A stretch of DNA of 7,923 nt from Acidimicrobiales bacterium (lineage in GTDB: Bacteria; Actinomycetota; Acidimicrobiia; Acidimicrobiales; JAKAVM01), in contig DAIDIS010000091.1 of assembly GCA_027451785.1 (NCBI GenBank), positions 1 to 7,923 of the forward strand, written 5' to 3'. Each line of letters starts with the position of its first letter. Position 1 is the stretch's first letter. Both the position numbers and the translations under genes were made by a program. The notes beneath the pieces were generated by a model. The model had not been told where the DNA came from, searched no databases, and saw only the letters and a list, made by a program, of their open reading frames with translations. Shown here in pieces: positions 1-5,681 of this stretch.

Positions 1-786
1 GGCCTTCTTGAACTGTCTAACCGAGGCCCAAATTGCCACTATGAGCACGCCTAACGACCAGGCGAGGGCTTGCCAGAGATAGTGGAAGGAAGGTAGACCC
101 TGCAACAGTGCCCGCGTTGCGTTGACCGTAAGGCTCACTGGTTGGACTTTTGCGAATGCCTGTAACCATCCGGGCATCGTTCCAATCGGCACGAAAGCGG
201 AAGACGCAAACATGAACGGGAAGAGCGGCAGGATGCCCGCTATCTGTGCAGTCTCAGGGTCTTTAACCACCATGCCTATTGCCGCAAAGACCCAGGAGAA
301 CACATAGCCGAACCAAAGCACGAACACCAAGCCCGCTACGTTGCCAAGTATGGAACCGTGAAACCTGAACCCAACCAGCAGTCCAACAGCCAGCATTAGG
401 ACCAGGACGAACACTCCCCTGATCAAATCCGACATAGTCCGTCCCATGAGCACTGCCGACCTCGACATGGGAAGCGACCTGAACCGGTCGATTATCCCGC
501 CTTTGATGTCTTCGGACATGCCGACGGAGGTCGACGCACCCCCGAACAAGGTGGTCTGAACGAAGATCCCCGGGATCAGGTAGTCGACATAGGGAAACCG
601 TTGGACGTGGATCGCTCCACCGAAGACGTAACGGAAGAGGAGCACGAACATGATCGGCTGAATGGTGGAGAAGGCCAGAAGTTGTGGGGTTCTCAACAGC
701 TTGAGAAGATTCCGCTTGGTGATGGCCGAGACATCCCCAAACCTTTGCCCGATGGTCACCTTTGCCGGAATGGATATCGCACCCAT
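1..786 (-). CDS. DrrB-like ABC-2 type transporter permease (3' end beyond window)
   Basis: Membrane subunit of a two-component ABC exporter of the daunorubicin-resistance (DrrAB) type. With the ATPase encoded just upstream it would move a small hydrophobic compound or lipid out across the cytoplasmic membrane; the substrate cannot be read from sequence. The frame is open for 262 codons from ATG at 786 to base 1 with no stop, so it is nearly complete for a family of roughly 250-290 residues. Visible features: an N-terminal amphipathic stretch with KRNLLKLLRTP (24-34), then TM1 beginning QPIMFVLLF (43-51), the conserved cytoplasmic loop GGIIDRFRSLPMSRS (96-110), two central hydrophobic segments (about 122-140 and 150-173), KDPETAQ (175-181), the ABC-2 segment with FVPIGTMPGWLQ (198-209), and a last TM at about 238-254. 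The start overlaps the ATPase stop (TGATG), so translation is probably coupled. Family call is secure; substrate is unknown. Confidence 0.93.
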   Translation of the reverse strand, partial: MGAISIPAKVTIGQRFGDVSAITKRNLLKLLRTPQLLAFSTIQPIMFVLLFRYVFGGAIHVQRFPYVDYLIPGIFVQTTLFGGASTSVGMSEDIKGGIIDRFRSLPMSRSAVLMGRTMSDLIRGVFVLVLMLAVGLLVGFRFHGSILGNVAGLVFVLWFGYVFSWVFAAIGMVVKDPETAQIAGILPLFPFMFASSAFVPIGTMPGWLQAFAKVQPVSLTVNATRALLQGLPSFHYLWQALAWSLGVLIVAIWASVRQFKKA

Positions 787-1817
787 CAACCCCGCTCCCC
801 CGATTCATCAAAACCGGACTTGGATCGCCGGCTCCTATTCCTATTTCCTGAGCCCTTCCCGGCTTCGTCGATTGCAGGCGAGTGGTCTTCCGCTACGTGC
901 CCGGTTAACGCCAGAAAAACGTCGTCCAGGGAAGGCCGCCTGATTCCGACGTCTTCCACTTTGATCTTTCGTTCGTCGAGCAATCGGACCACTTCGATCA
1001 ACGTGGACGCACCACCAGGAGCGGGAATCGAGAACTTGAGCTGTGCTTCGTCGAAGAGCGGCTCAGCACCACTCACCTTCTCCAAGATTGCCGCCGCGTC
1101 CTTGATGAAAGACTCGTGGTCGACCTTCAACTCCAGGACGTCACCACCAAGCTGGTTTTTGAGCTCGTCCGATGTTCCATCCGCAATTGCCTTCCCGCGG
1201 TCGATTACAACTATCTTCTTAGCCAACTGGTCGGCTTCTTCAAGATATTGGGTCGTCAACAAGATGGTGGTTCCTTCGGCAACCAGATCGTTGATCAATG
1301 ACCACAGCTCCATTCTCGTCCGTGGATCCAAGCCTGTTGTCGGCTCGTCGAGCAAGAGCACAGGCGGCCTGCCCACCAGGCTTGCGCCGAGATCCAATCT
1401 CCTGCGCATTCCGCCCGAGTAGGTCTTTGCAGGACGGTCAGCCGCATCCTCCAGCCTGAACCTTTCCAAGACCTCGGAAGCACGTTTCTTAGCCTCCGAC
1501 CTTGAGAGGTGATAAAGGCGACCGACCAGCTCAAGGCTCTCGCGCCCCGTGAGGTGTTCATCGACAGCGGCATATTGGCCCGCAAGGCCCATGAGGGACC
1601 GGATCACAGTCGGCTCCTCCGCTACGTTGTGGCCTGCGATTTTGGCGCTTCCCGCATCCGGGACCAAGAGCGTGGCGAGAATCCTTACCAGCGTGGTTTT
1701 CCCAGCTCCATTAGGACCCAAAAGTCCAAGGATCGTCCCTTGCTCTACGTCGAGATCGACCCCATCAAGCGCCTTGGTCTTGCCAAAATGTTTCTCCAGC
1801 CCCCGGACTTCAATCAT
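786..1817 (-). CDS. DrrA-like ABC transporter ATP-binding protein
   Basis: Cytoplasmic ATPase that powers the adjacent DrrB-like permease. The 343-residue product has all main nucleotide-binding motifs: Walker A GPNGAGKTT (34-42), Q-loop Q81, signature YSGGMRRRLD (133-142), Walker B VLLLDEP (153-159) and D-loop GLDP (162-165). At the H-loop position it has Gln (LLTTQYLEEAD, Q190) rather than His, as is common in the DrrA subfamily. The C-terminal part (about 220-305) fits the DUF4162-type extension and ends in LDDVFLALTGH (297-307), another DrrA hallmark. Residues 309-343 form a Ser/Gly/Arg-rich, probably disordered tail. ATG at 1817 is preferred because the protein begins directly at the family N-terminus (MIEVRGLEKHFG); AAAGGAG lies 14 nt upstream, rather far, with a closer weak AGGT. 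The stop shares its A with the permease start. Drug export is possible but unproven, since this family also serves glycolipid and unknown substrates. Confidence 0.95.
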   Translation of the reverse strand: MIEVRGLEKHFGKTKALDGVDLDVEQGTILGLLGPNGAGKTTLVRILATLLVPDAGSAKIAGHNVAEEPTVIRSLMGLAGQYAAVDEHLTGRESLELVGRLYHLSRSEAKKRASEVLERFRLEDAADRPAKTYSGGMRRRLDLGASLVGRPPVLLLDEPTTGLDPRTRMELWSLINDLVAEGTTILLTTQYLEEADQLAKKIVVIDRGKAIADGTSDELKNQLGGDVLELKVDHESFIKDAAAILEKVSGAEPLFDEAQLKFSIPAPGGASTLIEVVRLLDERKIKVEDVGIRRPSLDDVFLALTGHVAEDHSPAIDEAGKGSGNRNRSRRSKSGFDESGERG

Positions 1818-1910
1818 CTTTACCTGCGGAGCTCCTTTGGCTTTACCCTGCTAGCTTGGGAAACGAAGTTTAGATGCCATAGAGTCGGCGAGTGGATTTT
1901 TGTGGGTGAG
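1818..1910. promoter_or_regulatory. Divergent intergenic region between the two ABC export operons
   Basis: This 93-bp gap separates the starts of the minus-strand drrA-like gene and the plus-strand MacB-type ATPase gene, so promoters for both must lie here or overlap the gene starts. Minus strand: the AAAGGAG Shine-Dalgarno is at 1832-1838, and TAAACT (1872-1867) is a possible -10. Plus strand: TTGGGA at 1855-1860 followed 17 nt later by CATAGA (1878-1883), or TAGAGT at 1880-1885, could form a weak sigma-70-type promoter. None of these matches is strong. The layout suggests co-regulation or a shared operator, but I see no clear palindrome. Confidence 0.4.
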
Positions 1911-2675
1911 ATGCTCCAACTCAAGCAGGTCTCCAAGGGTTACGGACACGGCCAATCCAGCAATCAAGTCATAACCGACGTCGACTTCAGCCTCGAAAGA
2001 GGGGAGCATGTCGCACTCTTGGGTTCAAGCGGTTCGGGCAAGTCCACGCTCTTGAACTTGGCAGGAGCCTTGACCACTCCGGACAGCGGACAAGTCCTCT
2101 TTCTGGATGAAGACTTCGGAGCGATGACCAAGTCGAGGAGGGCCAAGGTCCGAGCCACTTCCATCGGGTTCATATTCCAACGGTTTCAGTTGATCAACTC
2201 GCTCACCGCAATGGAAAACGTCTCTCTTCCTCTACTCCTTGGCGGTGGTCGCCCGTCGGTCGCCAAGCGTGAAGCTCTCGATCTTCTGGAAAGGGTAGGG
2301 CTCTCACAATTGGCTCATCGCCTACCTGGTCAGCTTTCCGGCGGAGAGATGCAACGGGTCGCAGTCGCGAGGTCACTCGTTGCTTCTCCGCTTCTGCTAT
2401 TGGCAGACGAGCCCACCGGATCTCTCGACTCAAATACAGGGAAGCTGGTGCTGGACCTCATCATCGGGGAAGCAAACCGATGCGGGACGGCACTACTACT
2501 CGTCACCCACGACCAAGCGGCAGCCTCACGCCTGCCACGCCAAGTGCAGATCGTAGATGGTCGGCTCAGGGCCGGTTATGGGGATGGTGGGGATTTTGGA
2601 GATGGCTCGGTTGCTGGGGTTGCTGGGGATGAGGCCCACGATGCTCCCGGCAGGCAAACTCTGTCTCCGGAATAA
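1911..2675 (+). CDS. MacB/LolD-type ABC transporter ATP-binding protein
   Basis: ATPase of the LolD/MacB/FtsE subfamily, which drives FtsX-like permeases by mechanotransmission rather than ordinary substrate import. The 254-residue product has Walker A GSSGSGKST (38-46), the Q-loop in FIFQRFQLINSLTAMENV (87-104, a sequence style typical of this subfamily), signature LSGGEMQRVAVARS (142-155), Walker B LLLLADEPTGSLD (161-173) and H-loop H200 in LVTHD. ATG at 1911 is chosen because it directly precedes the family N-terminus (MLQLKQVSKGYG); the 134-codon open frame upstream is antisense to drrA. GTG at 1902 is an in-frame alternative. The ribosome site is poor (GGGTGAG abutting the ATG). The usual domain ends near residue 219, and residues 220-254 are a Gly/Asp-rich tail. 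The FtsX-like permease gene follows after 15 bp in the same frame, so the two proteins almost certainly form one complex. Confidence 0.94.
   Translation: MLQLKQVSKGYGHGQSSNQVITDVDFSLERGEHVALLGSSGSGKSTLLNLAGALTTPDSGQVLFLDEDFGAMTKSRRAKVRATSIGFIFQRFQLINSLTAMENVSLPLLLGGGRPSVAKREALDLLERVGLSQLAHRLPGQLSGGEMQRVAVARSLVASPLLLLADEPTGSLDSNTGKLVLDLIIGEANRCGTALLLVTHDQAAASRLPRQVQIVDGRLRAGYGDGGDFGDGSVAGVAGDEAHDAPGRQTLSPE
2580..2628 (+). other. G-tract cluster in the tail of the ATPase gene
   Basis: Four runs of GGGG lie on the coding strand at 2580-2583, 2589-2592, 2616-2619 and 2625-2628. They form two GGGG-N5-GGGG pairs separated by 23 nt. This encodes the Gly/Asp-rich tail of the MacB-type ATPase. The pattern could fold into a long-loop G-quadruplex, or may simply reflect glycine codons. 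Confidence 0.3.
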
Positions 2676-2690
2676 GGCGAAGCAGGGCCC

Positions 2691-5333
2691 TTGTACGCAA
2701 TTTGGATCCTCAACATACGTTCGCTCCTGAAAAGGCCGTTCAGGACGATGGGCACTTTGGTATCCGCTGCGGCGGGGTCGGCTTTGGTGATTTGCGTACT
2801 GGAGGTCGCCATTTCCGTCTCGGGCTCCACATTGGGAATCGGCATCCTTAGCTCAAAATTCCTGCCGGGCTCCTTCGGCAACTTGGTCGAGAATTACCCG
2901 ATCACCGTCTTGGGGAACCTGGGGAACTCCGGTTTGAGTCCCTCAAGTGACGCTTTAGTTATGCGGGCAGCGGAGCGAGGAGGCATCAACCTAGGTCGAG
3001 GCGTGCCTATTGAGGCGGTTACTGCGGTCTCAACTGCGAGCCTCTCGACAAGGAAGGCGTCGACTGCGAGCCTGTCGGCCAAGAAGCTCTCGACTGCGAT
3101 GCCTCAAACCTCGAAGGGCCGCCTCCAAGGCGACGTGAACGACCCCGGCAGTTCCGGACGCCGGGCGAATAGCAACCGGACGATCGGCGCACTCGTGATA
3201 GGTATCTCGCCCCTGCCCGGCGAAGCGTTATTCGTTTCTCCGAGTCTTACGAGTCACCGTGGTGAATCGGTGAGCCTCAATACGGCCCAAGGGCCGATCC
3301 CGATACCCGCCAACCTTCAGAGCTCTACCGGCCCGATTCGCCTTGCGGGAAACACAGTCATAATGCCTCTGGCCCGCGCACAACTGCTGTTCAGTCGAGG
3401 CACGAGATACGACGAGCTGTTGATTCCGGCTCCGACAAATATGCCCACAATTGCGGCAATAAGACGGCTTTCTTCGGAATTAGGACCCAACTACACCGTT
3501 CAGCCTACGGGCACACCTCCCGCAGTAGTCGGGATTATCGCCGACTCCTACTTACCATTGCTTTCCCTGATCGCCATTGTCGCCGCAGGAATATCCATCG
3601 CTCTTGTGGCCAATACTGCGAGGCTCATTTTCGAGGAGAGGCGAAGATCCATCGCTATTGCCGCAGCGACCGGGGCAAGCCCCGGTTTCCTCGCCGGCGC
3701 AGCACTGGTCGAGTTCGGCATAATCGGCGCATTCGGGGGAGCGCTCGGTGCGCTGGCCGGTCATTTGCTGGCCCAGCCTGTTATCTCGATTCTGGGCGGG
3801 TTCGTAGAGTCACTTTCGGGTACTCCCATAAGCGTTCAGGAGCCTTGGGGGCTATGGCTGATGGGAGTACTTGCCGGAGGGGCTATTTCCTTGGCTGGAG
3901 TCGCCCTGAGCCTAAGGTCCGTTTCCCGCCAAGATGTAGCGTCGGAGCTATCGGGCCGCGAAGCTAAAAGTGCAAACAGAGGAGGAAGGCCTATTTGGGC
4001 AATCCTTTCAGTCACATTTCTGGTCCTGAGCCTCTGGGTTGTCGCCCACTACTCCCAAGGAGGTGCAACCAGCCCCGGGTCGTACTCGATTGCGAGGATT
4101 TCTTTGGTGGCTGCCACCATCTTCAGTCTCTTGGTAGTCGGGACGGTCTCTCCTTTAGTGGCGCAAGCCGTGTACGCGGCGCCAAGGGGCTTTGGCTGGG
4201 TTTCCACTTTGGCAACCGCGTCACTGTGGAGGCAGGCAGCCCGCACCGGGATCATGGTGGTCGGCGTCTCGGCTGTTGTATCGATATCGGTTATGACGGC
4301 GAGTACGCGCCTATCCCAGAAGTTAGGCATCGAGAGCTCATTCAAGAGTTCGGACCCGGCGCACACTCTCATTATCTGGTCCGGCGACGGTGGCGGCTCC
4401 TACACCGACGAAGCTGCGATACCAAGACAGCTTATGAACGGATTGCCATCCATCAGCGGCGTTCGCTCAATAAACCCGTCCTACTACCGGTTGGTGGGCT
4501 CTTCGGCAAAATCTCTCGCATTCGTCGAAACCGACAACACCGAGAATCCAGCGTTCAGGGTCGCGTCAGGAAGTTACTCTCGCGAAAGGATCGACGAAGG
4601 TTGGGCAATGATAGGTACGGCATATGCTCGCCGGACGGGAGCACATCCAGGTTCGTGGATTACTCTCCCAACCATCATCGGCAACATGAGGTTGCGTGTT
4701 TGTGGAATCTGGTATGACGGGAACTTCAATGGCGACTCCGTCACTGTGTCGCCCCTCAAGTTCCTTTCCATGTTCGGGTTGGTGCCGCCCAGAGAAATCG
4801 AAATCACCCTGCGCCCAGGCGCAAATGCCGTGACTGTGTATCACGCAATAACGAGCATCGGTTCGCCCGGAGAATTAAAGGTTCTTACTGCCGACCAACA
4901 ACTCTCCAGAGAGATCCGCAATGCAAGCGCTCTTCTCAAACCTTTCGACCTGCTTCAGGCCTCTTTGCTTCTGGTCACGTTCATCTCGGTAGCGTCTCTT
5001 CTTGTCTTGTCGCAGATGCAAAGGCAACGAGAGCTCGGGGCGCTGGTGGCTATCGGGGCCGGCCCCGGGAAACTTATGCTTCTAGTTCTTGCCGAAGCAG
5101 CATTCGTCACTTTCGTGGGAATTGCTTTCGGTCTGGGGACCGGCGCGTCCGGGTCATGGGCGATCGGTCACCTTACCCCGGCTGTGAACGGCTACTACAA
5201 CCCGCCCGCAATCGACCTGTCGGCTGCCCTAGCCCAGGTGCCTCTGCTGGTTGTGGTCGGCCTCGCGGCGGCGCTATTGCCTGTCCTTAAGGTCTCGCGA
5301 CTCGATCCGGCCGGGATGTTATCCAACGAATGA
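2691..5333 (+). CDS. FtsX/MacB-like ABC transporter permease, two FtsX domains
   Basis: Large membrane subunit partnering the ATPase just upstream. The 880 residues show a tandem FtsX layout. TM1 is at about 22-44, followed by an extracytoplasmic domain (45-283) and TMs at about 287-309, 335-365 and 387-409. A linker with LRSVSRQDVASEL (408-420) comes next, then TMs at about 435-453, 469-494 and 519-537, a second extracytoplasmic domain (540-750), and three final TMs (755-775, 795-818, 848-867). FtsX-type cytoplasmic motifs recur: EERRRSIAIAAATGAS (315-330) and QRQRELGALVAIGAGPGKL (777-795), with the usual C-terminal RLDPAGML (870-877). TTG at 2691 is preferred because the next in-frame ATG (residue 20) would remove the typical NIRSLLKRPFRT start; the ribosome site (AGCAGGG, 3 nt away) is weak. 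Such complexes export or extract lipids, lipoproteins or peptides, or signal to cell-wall hydrolases. I see no MacA-like adaptor here. A 10-residue repeat lies in the first external domain. Confidence 0.92.
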   Translation: MYAIWILNIRSLLKRPFRTMGTLVSAAAGSALVICVLEVAISVSGSTLGIGILSSKFLPGSFGNLVENYPITVLGNLGNSGLSPSSDALVMRAAERGGINLGRGVPIEAVTAVSTASLSTRKASTASLSAKKLSTAMPQTSKGRLQGDVNDPGSSGRRANSNRTIGALVIGISPLPGEALFVSPSLTSHRGESVSLNTAQGPIPIPANLQSSTGPIRLAGNTVIMPLARAQLLFSRGTRYDELLIPAPTNMPTIAAIRRLSSELGPNYTVQPTGTPPAVVGIIADSYLPLLSLIAIVAAGISIALVANTARLIFEERRRSIAIAAATGASPGFLAGAALVEFGIIGAFGGALGALAGHLLAQPVISILGGFVESLSGTPISVQEPWGLWLMGVLAGGAISLAGVALSLRSVSRQDVASELSGREAKSANRGGRPIWAILSVTFLVLSLWVVAHYSQGGATSPGSYSIARISLVAATIFSLLVVGTVSPLVAQAVYAAPRGFGWVSTLATASLWRQAARTGIMVVGVSAVVSISVMTASTRLSQKLGIESSFKSSDPAHTLIIWSGDGGGSYTDEAAIPRQLMNGLPSISGVRSINPSYYRLVGSSAKSLAFVETDNTENPAFRVASGSYSRERIDEGWAMIGTAYARRTGAHPGSWITLPTIIGNMRLRVCGIWYDGNFNGDSVTVSPLKFLSMFGLVPPREIEITLRPGANAVTVYHAITSIGSPGELKVLTADQQLSREIRNASALLKPFDLLQASLLLVTFISVASLLVLSQMQRQRELGALVAIGAGPGKLMLLVLAEAAFVTFVGIAFGLGTGASGSWAIGHLTPAVNGYYNPPAIDLSAALAQVPLLVVVGLAAALLPVLKVSRLDPAGMLSNE
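3030..3119 (+). repeat. In-frame 30-bp tandem repeat, about 3 copies
   Basis: Three consecutive 30-bp units (3030-3059, 3060-3089 and a degenerate 3090-3119) sit inside the permease gene. They encode STASLSTRKA, STASLSAKKL and STAMPQTSKG (residues 114-143). The first two units are similar along their whole length; the third matches mainly at its start (TCGACTGCGA). The peptide is Ser/Thr- and Lys-rich and lies in the first extracytoplasmic domain, probably as a flexible exposed segment. A 30-bp period keeps the frame whatever the copy number. Confidence 0.8.
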
Positions 5334-5348
5334 ATGCTACGACGCTGA

Positions 5349-5380
5349 ATTGAAAGCGCTCCCGATTGAAAGCGCGCCCG
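5349..5380. repeat. Tandem 16-bp direct repeat
   Basis: Two adjacent copies, ATTGAAAGCGCTCCCG (5349-5364) and ATTGAAAGCGCGCCCG (5365-5380), match at 15 of 16 positions. They lie 15 bp after the permease stop codon, in the 87-bp convergent gap before the small minus-strand gene. The role is unknown: possibilities are a paired protein-binding site, part of the mRNA 3' end (AGCGC and GCGCT can pair weakly), or a slippage product. Confidence 0.75.
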
Positions 5381-5415
5381 CAAGGGATGCGGTCGATGCT
5401 CCTATTAGCGGGTAC

Positions 5416-5439
5416 CGACGTCAGGGAATCCTGATGTCG
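5416..5439. terminator. Hairpin between convergent genes, possible bidirectional terminator
   Basis: CGACGTCAGG (5416-5425) and CCTGATGTCG (5430-5439) form a 10-bp stem with one G-T wobble and a GAAT loop. It lies where the plus-strand permease transcript and the minus-strand small gene converge, and it overlaps the last codons of the small gene (stop at 5423-5421). There is no clean T-run on either side, so an intrinsic terminator is plausible but not certain; it could instead protect 3' ends. Confidence 0.45.
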
Positions 5440-5645
5440 TGCACGCTTTCCGCTTCCTCAATCTCGCCGGGCGTGAGCGTCGACGGGTCAACGAACTCTG
5501 TTAGTGCCCAGTGTTTTCCAACCGGGCAGTGTTGATATCGCTTATTACCCAATCGGAGCGACTTCAGCGACGCCCCAGGGATCACAATTGACGTATAGAG
5601 GTGATCTTGGGAACACCTTACGATCCTGTCGAAACGGCCTTTCAT
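5421..5645 (-). CDS. Small conserved-type Cys/His protein, 74 aa, function unknown
   Basis: A 74-residue protein that I judge to be real and that resembles short uncharacterised actinobacterial proteins I remember carrying a CPVGxHW motif; I cannot confirm this by search. Visible features: RIVRCSQDH (7-15), a beta-rich middle with IPGASLKSLRLG (22-33), YQHCPVGKHW (37-46), and an acidic C-terminus DPSTLTPGEIEEAE (53-66) ending in HDIRIP. C11, H15, C40 and H45 form a C-X3-H...C-X4-H pattern, which suggests but does not prove a small metal-binding fold. No signal peptide or TM is seen, so it is probably cytoplasmic. ATG at 5645-5643 is preceded by GGGAGGAG with 5 nt spacing, the best ribosome site in the window. 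It converges with the permease gene and diverges from the lipoprotein gene. No function is assigned. Confidence 0.82.
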   Translation of the reverse strand: MKGRFDRIVRCSQDHLYTSIVIPGASLKSLRLGNKRYQHCPVGKHWALTEFVDPSTLTPGEIEEAESVHDIRIP

Positions 5646-5650
5646 CCCAG

Positions 5651-5659
5651 CTCCTCCCT
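5651..5659 (-). promoter_or_regulatory. Strong Shine-Dalgarno of the small Cys/His gene
   Basis: Read on the minus strand this is AGGGAGGAG, followed by the 5-nt spacer CTGGG and the ATG at 5645. It is close to the ideal anti-16S match and is the main sequence evidence that the 74-codon frame is translated. Confidence 0.75.
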
Positions 5660-5667
5660 TTCACGGG

Positions 5668-5674
5668 TACTATC
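5668..5674. promoter_or_regulatory. Possible overlapping divergent -10 elements
   Basis: Plus strand: TACTAT (5668-5673) fits the actinobacterial -10 form TAnnnT and lies 8 nt before the GTG at 5682, the right distance for a leaderless lipoprotein mRNA. Minus strand: the same bases read GATAGT (5674-5669), 4 of 6 to TATAAT. A start about 7 nt on would leave a short leader containing the GGGAGGAG of the small gene. No convincing -35 is seen in either direction. If real, the two genes compete for or share one promoter. Confidence 0.4.
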
Positions 5675-5681
5675 AGTTGCG

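Noticed and set aside
263..811. 182-codon minus-strand open frame
   Set aside because: It is an out-of-frame shadow of the DrrB-like permease, whose own frame shows clear ABC-2 motifs and TM segments.
601..1422. 273-codon plus-strand open frame
   Set aside because: It is antisense to the strongly supported DrrA-like gene and the start of the permease gene; its product is Ser/Arg/Pro-rich with no family resemblance.
1509..1910. 134-codon N-terminal extension of the MacB-type ATPase
   Set aside because: It is antisense to the DrrA-like gene and the divergent gap; the ATPase family N-terminus begins at ATG 1911.
3030..3119. CRISPR-like array
   Set aside because: The units are adjacent with no spacers and encode an in-frame 10-residue protein repeat.
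3995..4717. 240-codon plus-strand open frame inside the permease gene
   Set aside because: It is an alternate frame within the FtsX-like permease, rich in Arg/Gly/His with no recognisable domain or membrane pattern.
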